A stretch of DNA of 64,000 bases from Telluria mixta (GCF_029223865.1 NZ_CP119520.1:3410001-3474000); one strand, 5' to 3'; numbered from the stretch's first letter, positions 17,112 through 24,993 are shown. Notes: a model not told the origin generated them from the sequence alone. Numbers and translations: made by a program.

Positions 17112-18341
17112 ATGACCTTACGCATCAGCACCAACGCGATCTACCAGGCCGGGACCACGCAGATCAATACGCTGCAAAGCCAGATGGCCAAGACGCAGAT
17201 GCAGCTGTCGACGAACAAGCGCATGCTGTCGGCCGCCGACGATCCGATCGGCTCGGCGAAGGCGCTCGAACTGACGCAGTCGCAGTCGATGAACACGCAG
17301 TTCGGCACCAACCGCACGAACGCGACATCGTCGCTGTCGCTGGTCGACAAGACGCTTTCCGACGTGTCGGGCCAGATCCAGGACATCCAGACGCTGATCG
17401 TCACCGCCGGCAACGGGGGCTACACGCAGAGCGACCGCGAAGCGCTGGCCACCGAGCTGGAAGGGCGCATGGCCGACCTGCTCGGCTCGGCCAACACGAC
17501 GGACGGCACCGGCACCTATCTGTTTTCCGGCTACAAGACGACCACGCAACCGTTCACCCAGACCCCGACGGGCGCGACGTACCAGGGCGACCAGGGCCAG
17601 CGCATGCTGCAGGTCGGCTCGGCGCGCAAGATGGCGATCAGCGAAAGCGGCAGCGCCATCTTCGAGGCGAACGTCACCGGCAACGGCAGCTTCGTCACGC
17701 AGGCCGCGGGCACGAACACGGGCGCGGGCATCATCTCGCCGGGCGCCGTGACGGACGCGACCAAGCTGACGGGCCACGACTACGCGATCGATTTCCAGGT
17801 CACGGGCACGCCGGCCGTGACGACCTACACGGTGACGGACAACTCGACGTCGCCCGCAAGCGCCGTGCTGAGCAATCAGCCCTACACGGCGGGCGCCGCG
17901 ATCGCCTTCGACGGCATGTCGTTCGACATCAAGGGCGCCCCGGCCAACGGCGACAAGTTCAGCGTGCAGCCGAGCCAGAAGCAATCCGTGTTCACGACGA
18001 TCACGAACCTGATCCAGACCCTGCGCAGCCCGTCCATCGGCTCGAACGGCAAGGCCGCGCTGGCGAACAACCTGAACACGGCCAGCCTGAACATGAAGAA
18101 CGCGCTGGACAACGTGCTCACCGTACAAGCCTCGGTGGGCGCGCGCCTGAAGGAAGTCGATTCGCTGGACAGCACGGGCGACGACCTCAACGTCCAGTAC
18201 CAGACCACGCTGAGCGGCCTGCAGGACCTGGACATGGTCAAGGCGATTTCGCTGTACACCCAGCAGCAACAGACGCTGCAGGCGGCCCAGGTGTCGTTCA
18301 AGACAATGTCCGGCCTCTCTCTCTTCAACTACATTTCCTAA
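17112..18341 (+). CDS. flgL: FlgL, hook-filament junction protein 3
   Basis: 409 residues. Second junction protein, flagellin-like at both ends: LRISTNAIYQAGTTQINTLQ and DDPIGSAKALELTQSQ at the N-terminus, QTTLSGLQDLDMVKAISLYTQQQ at the C-terminus. The central exposed part (about residues 200-290) has the same folded unit as FlgK, ending MSFDIKGAPANGDKFSVQPS. Many FlgL proteins are near 300-320 residues; the extra domain explains the size. Last gene of the flg operon. Repeats and an IS follow directly. Confidence 0.95.
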   Translation: MTLRISTNAIYQAGTTQINTLQSQMAKTQMQLSTNKRMLSAADDPIGSAKALELTQSQSMNTQFGTNRTNATSSLSLVDKTLSDVSGQIQDIQTLIVTAGNGGYTQSDREALATELEGRMADLLGSANTTDGTGTYLFSGYKTTTQPFTQTPTGATYQGDQGQRMLQVGSARKMAISESGSAIFEANVTGNGSFVTQAAGTNTGAGIISPGAVTDATKLTGHDYAIDFQVTGTPAVTTYTVTDNSTSPASAVLSNQPYTAGAAIAFDGMSFDIKGAPANGDKFSVQPSQKQSVFTTITNLIQTLRSPSIGSNGKAALANNLNTASLNMKNALDNVLTVQASVGARLKEVDSLDSTGDDLNVQYQTTLSGLQDLDMVKAISLYTQQQQTLQAAQVSFKTMSGLSLFNYIS

Positions 18342-18381
18342 AACCGGGGTCAGAGCCCGGTTCTAGGCAATTTCTCCGATT

Positions 18382-18400
18382 CGGGGTCAGACCCCGTTTT
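18382..18400 (+). terminator. Probable terminator of the flg operon, made from a repeat copy
   Basis: CGGGG (18382-18386), loop TCAGA, CCCCG (18392-18396), then TTTT (18397-18400), 41 bases after the flgL stop. GC-rich stem plus a short T-run fits an intrinsic terminator, though the stem is short. A second hairpin with a 7-bp stem (18342-18362) stands just before it. Confidence 0.45.
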
Positions 18401-18408
18401 CTGGAAAC

Positions 18409-18585
18409 TTCGGGGTCAGAGCACATTTTGGGGTAAATGCTTGGCGTCACCACCGCCATGACAATCGATGTCGTTCAACGGCACTGCTTCCTGCAGCGGC
18501 ATTGTGGTCAATGACGGAATGAACGCGTGGCCGAAGGCGGATATGACCGCGGAGACATTGCACGAAAATGTGCTCTGACCCCGAA
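18409..18585. mobile_element. Small non-coding element with perfect 21-bp terminal inverted repeats
   Basis: Bases 18409-18429 (TTCGGGGTCAGAGCAC...) and 18565-18585 are exact reverse complements over 21 bases and enclose 135 bases of unique sequence without a credible gene. The shape is that of a miniature inverted-repeat element or of a paired REP unit (BIME). The ends are the same GGGGTCAGAGC repeat that occurs singly nearby. Mobility is inferred from shape only. Confidence 0.5.
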
Positions 18586-18611
18586 TTTCGCGAAAAATGT
18601 GCTCTGACCCC

Positions 18612-20025
18612 AATGCCGGTCACTTAAGGACTTGACCGACGCGATCCAAGGGCTAGAACGGATTTATGTTCAACGTAAATCCGTTTTCTATCATGGCTCT
18701 GCAACTTGACCTGGATTACTCGGCCTCGCTGACGCCGCAGGAATTTGACCGTTTCGCCAGCCTTATCGATCCGGCGTGGATCGATGAGGCTTTGCAACAG
18801 ACTGGCACTGTGTCGGTGCGTCGTCGTCGGTTACCGGCCGATCGGATGGTCTGGCTGGTAATTGGACTGGCATTGTTTCGAAACGAGCCGATCTGGCATA
18901 TCGTCAAACAGCTCGATCTTGCCGATGGCCCGGCAGCCAGCACACCTGTCCCCAGTGCTTCAGTGGCGGGGCGTGAGCGTTTAGGCGAAGCCCCATTGGA
19001 ATGGCTGTTCAAGCGGACGGCAAGCTGCTGGGGTGAGCGTGCCCCAGCGGAGAGTGCGCTGTTTCATGGCCTGCGCAGTTATGCTGTTGATGGCGTGGTC
19101 TGGTCGGTGCCGAGCACGCCAGAAAACGAAAGGGAGTTTGGCCGGCCCCGGGGAGGTGACGGACGTGATGGCGCTTGGCCGCAATTGCGTGCCGTCTGCC
19201 TGATGGATACCCACAGTCACCTGCTGCGCGCGGTCGACTTCGGAGAGTGCCAGACAGGTGAGCTGAGCTATGCAAAGACACTGATACAGGCTGCGCCTGA
19301 TAACTCGCTCACGATTTTTGATCGAGCCTATTTCTCGGCCGCGTTTCTACTGGACTGGCAACGGTCGGGCCTGCAAAAGCATTGGCTGATACGCACCAAA
19401 ACCTCGCTGTGTTATGAGGTAGTCTGCCAGGTGGCTCCCGGTGACTGTCTGGTACGGCTTCCCGTCTCACCTCAGGCGCGTCGGCAGCATCCGGATCTTC
19501 CCTCGCACTGGCAGGCTAGACTGATCGAATGCACGGTGGGCGGACAGCCTCGACGATTTCTCACCTCGCTGTGCGATGCGCATCGTTTCCCCGCGCGTGA
19601 CGTCGCCGCACACTACGTGCAGCGATGGGAGATCGAACTCGGTTTCAGGGAAATGAAGCAAGGCATGCTGAAAAAAGCGCCTGTCCTGCGCAGCAGGCTG
19701 CCGGAACTCGTGCGCCAGGAAGTATGGGGAATGTTGATCGCCTACAACCTGCTGCGCCATGAAATTGCCCAGATGGCCACTGAACTGAACGTGCCGCCGC
19801 AGCGCCTCAGCTTCCAATGGCTGGCCCTGGCCATCGTTACCGCGCTGTACCACTGGCCGCTCGAAACACCCGGCACCTTCCCCAAGCGATTGGCATGGCT
19901 ACGTGAACAAGCACGTGCCTACCTTCTACCAGAGCGACGAACACGCTCATATCCGAGAACAATAAAATCCAGGAAATCCAAGTACTCAACAAAACATGCC
20001 AGCCCCGCTTAACTGACTGGCATTA
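18612..20025 (+). mobile_element. IS4-family insertion sequence with 11-bp target duplication
   Basis: The left end reads AATGCCGGTCACTTAAG from 18612. The right end, read inward from 20024, is AATGCCAGTCAGTTAAG: 15 of 17 bases agree. GCTCTGACCCC occurs directly before the element (18601-18611) and after it (20026-20036), an 11-bp direct repeat, within the size known for IS4 elements. The right inverted repeat stops one base short of the duplication. Removing the element and one duplication rejoins a 24-base stretch identical to the repeat copy at 18565-18588, so the target was a GGGGTCAGAGC repeat. About 1.41 kb with one transposase gene. Confidence 0.88.
18666..20012 (+). CDS. IS4-family DDE transposase
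   Basis: 448 residues. Cuts and joins the ends of the surrounding IS. An N-terminal IS4 domain (about 20-115, SLIDPAWIDEALQQTGTVSVRRRRLP) is followed by a DDE nuclease domain. First Asp is in YAVDGVVWSVP, second in LTIFDRAYFSA. The IS4 signature Y-2-R-3-E-6-K is exact: YVQRWEIELGFREMK. The frame is intact, so the copy may be active. Start ATG 18666 is used; ATG 18693 (MALQLDL) is an alternative. Codon use is less GC-biased than in the flagellar genes beside it, consistent with recent arrival. The insertion is intergenic and breaks no gene. Confidence 0.95.
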   Translation: MFNVNPFSIMALQLDLDYSASLTPQEFDRFASLIDPAWIDEALQQTGTVSVRRRRLPADRMVWLVIGLALFRNEPIWHIVKQLDLADGPAASTPVPSASVAGRERLGEAPLEWLFKRTASCWGERAPAESALFHGLRSYAVDGVVWSVPSTPENEREFGRPRGGDGRDGAWPQLRAVCLMDTHSHLLRAVDFGECQTGELSYAKTLIQAAPDNSLTIFDRAYFSAAFLLDWQRSGLQKHWLIRTKTSLCYEVVCQVAPGDCLVRLPVSPQARRQHPDLPSHWQARLIECTVGGQPRRFLTSLCDAHRFPARDVAAHYVQRWEIELGFREMKQGMLKKAPVLRSRLPELVRQEVWGMLIAYNLLRHEIAQMATELNVPPQRLSFQWLALAIVTALYHWPLETPGTFPKRLAWLREQARAYLLPERRTRSYPRTIKSRKSKYSTKHASPA

Positions 20026-20042
20026 GCTCTGACCCCGAATTT

Positions 20043-20864
20043 TTATCGTGGGGCGGCTGGTGGCGGTGGCTGCCCCGGCCGTTGGCCGCCCACGCGCGGG
20101 ATCCTGCGGCCCGCCTCGATCCCCTGGTTGAACAGGTTTTGCAGCGGCGTGCCCAGGTACGGCAGCGTGAGGCTGATGATGAGGAAGCCGGCGCCCAGGG
20201 TGATCGGGAAGCCGATGCCGAACAGGTTCAGCTGCGGCGCCGCGCGCGTGAGGATCGCCAGTGCGATGTTGGTGATGAGCATGGCGGCGACGATCGGCAT
20301 CGCGATCTGCAGGCCGGCCGAGAACACGCGGCTGCCCCAGCGCATCATTTCCAGCGGTGCGGACAGCGACATCGGCGTGGCCGAGATCGGCAGCGTGAAA
20401 AAGCTTTCCGCCAGCGCCTCGATCAGCACGAGGTGGGCATTCATGGCGAGGAAGGCCATCGTCGCGACGAGCGCGAGGAACTGGCTGATGGCCGACGAGC
20501 GGCCGGCCGAGCTGGGATCGAAGAACGTGGCGAACGAAAAGCCCATCGTCGAGCTGGCGACCTCGCCCGCGAATTCGATGGCGGCGAACACGAGGCGCAT
20601 GGCGAAGCCCATCGCGACGCCGATCAGGAGCTCCTGCGCGACGATCAGGATGCCCGCCCACGACGTCGGATCGACGAGCGGTACGGGCGGAAGCGTGGGG
20701 CCGATGATCGTGGCCAGCAGCACGCCGAGCGTCGTCTTGATGAGGATGGGCACGGCCGTGTTGCCGAACACGGGCGCCACCGCGACGAGGCCGAGGATGC
20801 GCGTCAGCGGCCACAACAGGCCGCCGATCCACGCATAGAGTTCGGTAGTCGTAAAGGAAATCAT
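20043..20864 (-). CDS. fliR: FliR, flagellar export gate protein
   Basis: 273 residues. Inner-membrane core of the type III export gate, with FliP and FliQ. Multiple hydrophobic helices with family blocks YAWIGGLLWPLTRILGLVAVAPVFG, LIGVAMGFAMRLVFAAIEFAGE and SLTLPYLGTPLQNLFNQGIE. The last 20 residues are Pro/Arg-rich. The stop codon lies 7 bases beyond the right duplication of the IS, so the gene end borders the old repeat. Its ATG overlaps (ATGA) the stop of a 43-codon frame between it and fliQ. Confidence 0.95.
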   Translation of the reverse strand: MISFTTTELYAWIGGLLWPLTRILGLVAVAPVFGNTAVPILIKTTLGVLLATIIGPTLPPVPLVDPTSWAGILIVAQELLIGVAMGFAMRLVFAAIEFAGEVASSTMGFSFATFFDPSSAGRSSAISQFLALVATMAFLAMNAHLVLIEALAESFFTLPISATPMSLSAPLEMMRWGSRVFSAGLQIAMPIVAAMLITNIALAILTRAAPQLNLFGIGFPITLGAGFLIISLTLPYLGTPLQNLFNQGIEAGRRIPRVGGQRPGQPPPPAAPR

Positions 20865-20992
20865 GCCGGGGTTTCGGGTAGGGTGGACAGCTCCACCACA
20901 CTGTCGGCATCGCGGCGCCGCAAGCGCTGCCCACGCGTGACGCCCGCGTGGCCCGCGGCCGTGTTCGAAGCCAGGGCCACGCGCGGCACCAT
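20861..20992 (-). CDS. Possible small protein bridging fliQ and fliR (43 codons)
   Basis: No family recognised. The frame starts with ATG at 20992-20990, overlapping the fliQ stop as TGATG, and stops with TGA at 20863-20861, overlapping the fliR ATG as ATGA. It therefore fills the 127-base gap between the two genes exactly, which is the pattern of translational coupling. The product (begins MVPRVALASNTAAGHAG, ends VVELSTLPETPA) is basic in the middle (RGQRLRRRD) and not hydrophobic. It could equally serve only to carry ribosomes to fliR, or be chance. No other gene in the operon has such a gap. Confidence 0.45.
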   Translation of the reverse strand: MVPRVALASNTAAGHAGVTRGQRLRRRDADSVVELSTLPETPA

Positions 20993-21261
20993 CACCCGAT
21001 CATCTGCGGAATGCCGCTGAACAGGTTGCGCATGTAGTCGGTCATGACCGAGATCATCCACGGCCCCGCGAGCACGAGCGCGATGAAAACGCCGATCAGC
21101 TTGGGAATGAAGGACAGGGTCTGTTCGTTGATCTGCGTGGCAGCCTGGAAGATGCTGACGACGAGGCCGATGACGAGCGCGACGAGCAGCAGCGGCGCCG
21201 ACACCATCAGCGTGACTTCCATGGCCGTGCGGCCCATCGCGATGACGCTTTCCGGAGTCAT
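20992..21261 (-). CDS. fliQ: FliQ, flagellar export gate protein
   Basis: 89 residues from ATG 21261 (MTPESVIAMGRTAMEV), the standard FliQ start and length; the open frame continues upstream but that part is not homologous. Two transmembrane helices, LLLVALVIGLVVSIFQAATQINE and IGVFIALVLAGPWMISVM, forming a hairpin in the export gate. fliP stops 10 bases upstream. The stop overlaps the ATG of the following small frame. Confidence 0.95.
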   Translation of the reverse strand: MTPESVIAMGRTAMEVTLMVSAPLLLVALVIGLVVSIFQAATQINEQTLSFIPKLIGVFIALVLAGPWMISVMTDYMRNLFSGIPQMIG

Positions 21262-21271
21262 TTCGTCCTCT

Positions 21272-22015
21272 CTAGTAAAAACTCTGGGACAACGAGCCCA
21301 GCAGCAACTGCCAGCCATCGACGAGCACGAACAGCATCAGCTTGAACGGCAGCGAGATCACGGCCGGCGACATCATCATCATACCCATCGACATCAGCAC
21401 GGACGCGACGACCATATCGATGATGAGGAACGGGATGAAGATGGCGAAGCCGATCTGGAATGCAGTCTTGAGCTCGCTCGTGATGAAGGCGGGAATCAGC
21501 ACGCGCAGCGGCACGTCTTCCGGACCCTGCAGCGCGGGCGTGCGCGAGATCTTGACGAACAGGGCGAGGTCGGACTGGCGCGTCTGCTTCAGCATGAACC
21601 CCTTCAGCGGCGCGGCGGCCTTGTCCATCGCCTCGCCCATCTGGATGCGGTTTTCCTGCAGCGGCACGTACGCTTCCGTGTAGATGCGGTCGAACGTCGG
21701 CCCCATCACGAACAGGGTGAGGAACAGCGCGAGGCCCACCATCACCTGGTTCGGTGGCGCCGTCTGCGTGCCGAGCGCCTGGCGCAGCAGGGAGAGCACG
21801 ATGATGATGCGCGTAAAACTCGTCATCATCAGCAGCGCGGCGGGGATGAACGTCAGCGCCGTCATCAGCAGCAGCGTCTGCACCGGCAGCGAGTAGGCGG
21901 TGCCGCCGCCCGGGGCCGCGCTCGTCGTGAAAGCGGGGATGGCGGGGGCCGCCACCGCCGCCGCCAGCGGCAGGGCCACGAGGCCCGTCGCCAGCAAGAG
22001 TCGTTTATTCAGCAT
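21272..22015 (-). CDS. fliP: FliP, flagellar export gate protein with cleavable signal peptide
   Basis: 247 residues from ATG 22015 ([24 protein letters not shown], a signal peptide as usual for FliP); its ATG overlaps the fliO stop as TGATG. Forms the pentameric core of the export gate. Family blocks: [39 protein letters not shown] and the C-terminal [17 protein letters not shown]. Length and helices are normal. It is followed by fliQ 10 bases later. Confidence 0.95.
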   Translation of the reverse strand: MLNKRLLLATGLVALPLAAAVAAPAIPAFTTSAAPGGGTAYSLPVQTLLLMTALTFIPAALLMMTSFTRIIIVLSLLRQALGTQTAPPNQVMVGLALFLTLFVMGPTFDRIYTEAYVPLQENRIQMGEAMDKAAAPLKGFMLKQTRQSDLALFVKISRTPALQGPEDVPLRVLIPAFITSELKTAFQIGFAIFIPFLIIDMVVASVLMSMGMMMMSPAVISLPFKLMLFVLVDGWQLLLGSLSQSFY

Positions 22016-22818
22016 CACTTGCGTTTGTCGATCGTTTGTTTGAGCCAGTCGGCGAAGCTGTGCGCGGCCGGCGCCGCATTTTCTTGCCGGGCAAGCGCGG
22101 CGTGAGCGTTGGTATCGCCATTCTGCCCGTCCTGGCGCGGCATTGTCGCCAGCGCGTTGATGCGGCCGGGTGATGCACCGACCACGATCCATTCATTGCC
22201 CACTTCGACCACCACGATGCGCTCGCGGCCGCCGAGGTTCAGCGAGCCGACGACGCGCAGGTTCGCGTTACCGCCGCCGACCTTGGGCCCGTAGCGCTTG
22301 AGGAACCAGGCGAGGGCGCCCAGCACGGCCAGCACGAGGATCAGCGCGAACAGTGTCTGCAACAGGCTGCCCGTCGATGAGCCGGCCGGCATCGTGACCG
22401 GCGGAACGGCCGTGCCCGGCGTGGCGGGACGCGGGGCGACGACGTCGGGCTGCGTGGCGGGGACTGCCGCGCCGGTGGGTGCGGCGGTGGTGTCAGGCTG
22501 GACGGTGGGCGTCGGCGCAGCGGATGGCGCGCCGGTGCCGGCGACTGCCCGCGGTTGTGCATTCGCAGCGGGCGCGGGCGAGGTGGCCGAGGTGGCGTGT
22601 TGGACTTGCTGGGTCGTCTGCTGAGCAGGGGCCGTCGCCGCCGCAGGTTCGGTCAAGACGGGCGCAGGTGCCGATGCAGGTGCCTGCGCAGCTGCCGTCG
22701 TCGCAGCCGCCGGTGCAGTATCGGCCGACCGTCCCGCTGCCTGCCCAGGCCCCGGCTGGGCCGCGCAGGCGGCCAGCGGAAGCGCGAGGGCGAGGGTGGT
22801 CAGCAGGCGTGCCGTCAT
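22015..22818 (-). CDS. fliO: FliO, export gate assembly protein with lipoprotein-like leader and long A/P/T-rich region
   Basis: 267 residues. FliO helps assemble the FliP ring. The conserved part is the membrane helix at about 152-173 ([22 protein letters not shown]) and the cytoplasmic domain after it ([26 protein letters not shown]), which define the family. Unusual is the N-terminus: [18 protein letters not shown] is a good lipoprotein signal with Cys at 18. It is followed by about 130 residues made almost only of Ala, Pro, Thr, Gln and Val, a probable disordered periplasmic stretch. Most FliO proteins are about 100-150 residues. Overlaps fliN by 4 bases (ATGA) and fliP by one base. Confidence 0.9.
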   Translation of the reverse strand: MTARLLTTLALALPLAACAAQPGPGQAAGRSADTAPAAATTAAAQAPASAPAPVLTEPAAATAPAQQTTQQVQHATSATSPAPAANAQPRAVAGTGAPSAAPTPTVQPDTTAAPTGAAVPATQPDVVAPRPATPGTAVPPVTMPAGSSTGSLLQTLFALILVLAVLGALAWFLKRYGPKVGGGNANLRVVGSLNLGGRERIVVVEVGNEWIVVGASPGRINALATMPRQDGQNGDTNAHAALARQENAAPAAHSFADWLKQTIDKRK

Positions 22819-23240
22819 TTGTTGAGCTTGCGGATGCGCTCCGACGGGGTGATGATGTCGGTGAGGCGGATACCGAACTTGTCGTTCACGACCACCACCT
22901 CGCCCTGGGCGATCAGGCAGCCGTTGACGAGCACGTCCATCGGCTCACCCGCCAGGCCATCCAGTTCGACCACGGAACCCTGCGCGAGTTGCAGCAGGTT
23001 CTTGATGGCGATCTTGGTGCGGCCCAGTTCCACCGTCAGCTGGACGGGGATGTCGAGGATGAAGTCGATGTCGTTGGGCGTCTCCGGACGGGGGCCCTTG
23101 TTCGAGAAATCCTTGAACACGGCGGCCGAGGCCGCCTGCTGCTGGTTGGCCAGCGCAGCGGCTTCCGCGGCGGCCTGTTCGGCGATCGCTGCGCCCCAAT
23201 CGTCGTCGAGACTGCCTTGGTCGTCTTGAGTGTCGGACAT
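22815..23240 (-). CDS. fliN: FliN, flagellar switch protein
   Basis: 141 residues. C-ring component that with FliM binds CheY-P-driven switching and docks FliH. The C-terminal SpoA domain (about 60-138) shows DIPVQLTVELGRTKIAIKNLLQL, GSVVELDGLAGEPMDVLVNGCLIAQGEVVVV and FGIRLTDIITPSERI. The N-terminal 50 residues are acidic and Ala-rich (QAAAEAAALANQQQ). It follows fliM by 18 bases and overlaps fliO. Confidence 0.96.
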   Translation of the reverse strand: MSDTQDDQGSLDDDWGAAIAEQAAAEAAALANQQQAASAAVFKDFSNKGPRPETPNDIDFILDIPVQLTVELGRTKIAIKNLLQLAQGSVVELDGLAGEPMDVLVNGCLIAQGEVVVVNDKFGIRLTDIITPSERIRKLNK

Positions 23241-23258
23241 GTTTCTCTCCTGTGTTGC

Positions 23259-24242
23259 TTACTTGTTGAAGGTTTCGCTGTTCGCCAGCAGTTTTTCGAC
23301 CTTCAGCGCATATTGTCCGTTGAACACGCCGTAGCTGCAGTCCATGACGGGCACGCCGTCCACGGTGGCCTGGAGCGTTTCCGGGACCGAGATCGGGATC
23401 ACGTCGCCGACCTTCATGTTCAGGATTTCGTCGAAATTGGCCTTGCCGTGGCCCAGCACGGCCACCAGTTCCACTTCCGCCACCTGGATCTGCTGCGTCA
23501 GCAGGCGGATCCAGCGCTTGTCGACTTCCAGCGCCTCGCCCTGGATGCTCGACGTCAGCGCGTCGCGGATCGGTTCGACCATCGAATAGGGCATGCAGAA
23601 GTGGATCTGGCCCGACACTGAACCGAGCTCGATGGTGAAAGTGCACGATACCACGACTTCGTTCGGGGTGGCGATGTTCGCGAACTGCGTGTTCATCTCC
23701 GAGCGGATGTACTCGAATTCGATCGGGTACACCGGTTCCCACGACTTGGCATACGCCTCGAACACGATGTCGAGGATGCGCATGATGATGCGTTGTTCGG
23801 TCTGCGTGAAATCGCGGCCTTCCACGCGCGTGTGGAAGCGGCCGTCGCCGCCGAACAGGTTGTCCACGAGCAGGAACACGAGGCCCGGGTCGAACACCAT
23901 CAGGGCCGTGCCGCGCAGCGGCTTCATGTGGACAAGGTTCAGGTTGGTCGGCACGACGAGGTTACGGATGAACTCGCTGTACTTCGACACGCGCACCGAC
24001 CCCACCGACACTTCGGCGGAGCGGCGCAAAAAGTTGAACAGGCCGACGCGCAGATACCTGGCGAAACGCTCGTTGATGATCTCGAGCGTCGGCATGCGGC
24101 CGCGGACGATCCGCTCCTGCGTTGCCAGGTTATACGTGCGGACTCCCGAGGTGTCTTCAGGCGTCGCGACGTCGTCCTGATCGCCGTTGACCCCTTTTAG
24201 GAGGGCATCGACTTCTTCCTGTGAGAGAAAATTATCGGCCAT
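23259..24242 (-). CDS. fliM: FliM, flagellar switch protein
   Basis: 327 residues. Main C-ring protein; its N-terminus binds phosphorylated CheY and its body contacts FliG. The CheY-binding start LSQEEVDALLKG is present. It is followed by the CheC-like middle domain (FARYLRVGLFNFLRRSAEVS, PLRGTALMVFDPGLVFLLVDNLFGGDG) and a C-terminal SpoA domain (LNMKVGDVIPISVPETLQATVDGVPV). Normal length. Second gene of the fliL operon. Confidence 0.97.
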   Translation of the reverse strand: MADNFLSQEEVDALLKGVNGDQDDVATPEDTSGVRTYNLATQERIVRGRMPTLEIINERFARYLRVGLFNFLRRSAEVSVGSVRVSKYSEFIRNLVVPTNLNLVHMKPLRGTALMVFDPGLVFLLVDNLFGGDGRFHTRVEGRDFTQTEQRIIMRILDIVFEAYAKSWEPVYPIEFEYIRSEMNTQFANIATPNEVVVSCTFTIELGSVSGQIHFCMPYSMVEPIRDALTSSIQGEALEVDKRWIRLLTQQIQVAEVELVAVLGHGKANFDEILNMKVGDVIPISVPETLQATVDGVPVMDCSYGVFNGQYALKVEKLLANSETFNK

Positions 24243-24269
24243 GCTGCTTTTACCGTAATGACTTCTGCT

Positions 24270-24812
24270 TTACTGGATGATAAAGGAAGTGAAGAGAACG
24301 TCCGACACTTCCTGTTCGTCACCGTGCGGCACGAACGGTTCGTTGACCGCCGCGAGGATCTCGCCGGCCAGTTGCTGCTTGCCTTCCACCGTGCTGATCT
24401 CGGACGCCTTCTTGCCCGACAACAGCAGCAGCACGCGGCTGCGCACCTTGGCCATGTTGGCCTTGATGAGCTCGACCTGCTCCGGACCCTCGACCTGCAG
24501 GGTGAACGCGACCTGCAGATATTGATCGCCGTGCTCCGGCTGCAAGTTGACCGTGAAGGCGTCGACAGCCACGTATTCGGGCGGTGCCTCGTCCTTCTTC
24601 TTTTTCTTGCTGCTCGAGTGTTCCTTCTTGGCCGGTTCGGCCGCCGCTTCCGCGCTGCTGCCGTGCATGAAGTACCAGCCGGCACCCCCGCCCAGGCCGA
24701 GCACGACCACGGCCGCGCCGATCATGATGAACAGCTTGCCTTTACCGCCGCTGGCTGCCGGTGCCGCCGCATCCGCTTTCGGATCGGCTTTGATTTTTGG
24801 ATTCGCTTTCAA
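24270..24812 (-). CDS. fliL: FliL, flagellar basal body-associated protein
   Basis: 180 residues. Inner-membrane protein around the stators that supports torque. One membrane helix at about 25-47 (LFIMIGAAVVVLGLGGGAGWYF), then a charged linker (KKEHSSSKKKKKDEA) and the FliL periplasmic domain (FTVNLQPEHGDQYLQVAFTLQV, ending FVPHGDEQEVSDVLFTSFIIQ). The best start I can see is TTG at 24812 with no strong ribosome site; no ATG lies near the N-terminus, so the exact start is uncertain. First gene of the operon fliLMNOPQR. Confidence 0.92.
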   Translation of the reverse strand: MKANPKIKADPKADAAAPAASGGKGKLFIMIGAAVVVLGLGGGAGWYFMHGSSAEAAAEPAKKEHSSSKKKKKDEAPPEYVAVDAFTVNLQPEHGDQYLQVAFTLQVEGPEQVELIKANMAKVRSRVLLLLSGKKASEISTVEGKQQLAGEILAAVNEPFVPHGDEQEVSDVLFTSFIIQ

Positions 24813-24853
24813 GAGTCTTCGGTCCCACTGTTGGATCGTCCCGTCATTATGTC

Positions 24854-24881
24854 ATTATCGAGAAAAAGTGAGCAGCGGCAA
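24854..24881 (-). promoter_or_regulatory. Sigma-70-like promoter of the fliL operon
   Basis: On the minus strand TTGCCG, 16 bases, GATAAT, about 42 bases before the fliL start. Four of six -35 and five of six -10 bases match sigma-70. It lies between the fliK terminator and fliL, where a promoter is needed. No activator site recognised. Confidence 0.45.
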
Positions 24882-24960
24882 CGGTCGAAAAGAAGGAGGA
24901 ACCTGGGGTATCTCGTTGTTTCTTGACGGATTTGTTGTCGAGGCTGTATCCCTGGACGTG

Positions 24961-24993
24961 AAAAGGGTGATCGATGCCACGCAGCGATCACCC
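24961..24993 (-). terminator. Intrinsic terminator after fliK
   Basis: On the minus strand GGGTGATCG, 11-base loop, CGATCACCC, then TTTT: a perfect 9-bp stem followed by a T-run, 30 bases after the fliK stop. It ends the fliFGHIJK operon and separates it from fliL. Confidence 0.8.

Larger units (their letters stand above)
18342..18611. repeat. Cluster of GGGGTCAGA-type repeats after flgL
   Basis: Gene-free. It carries at least five copies of a GGGGTCAGA core: forward at about 18346, 18383 and 18412, and reverse (TCTGACCCC) at about 18573 and 18603. The first forms AACCGGG-7 bases-CCCGGTT. The second forms CGGGG-TCAGA-CCCCG followed by TTTT. The last two reverse copies are 24-base near-identical units, AAAATGTGCTCTGACCCC plus GAATTT where not interrupted. 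Such repeats are common in Oxalobacteraceae and relatives, often near REP-type transposase genes; that link is recalled, not shown. An open frame across 18416-18613 on the minus strand is only repeat sequence. Confidence 0.75.

Noticed and set aside
18342..18611. CRISPR-like array
   Set aside because: The repeated core occurs in both orientations with irregular spacing and no spacers of uniform length.
18416..18613. 65-codon frame on the minus strand
   Set aside because: It consists of the repeat ends and core of the small inverted-repeat element; no start signal or domain.
24813..24960. Sigma-28 promoter before fliL
   Set aside because: CTCGATAA resembles a -10 box but no TAAA-like box stands 15 bases upstream; the sigma-70 reading fits better.
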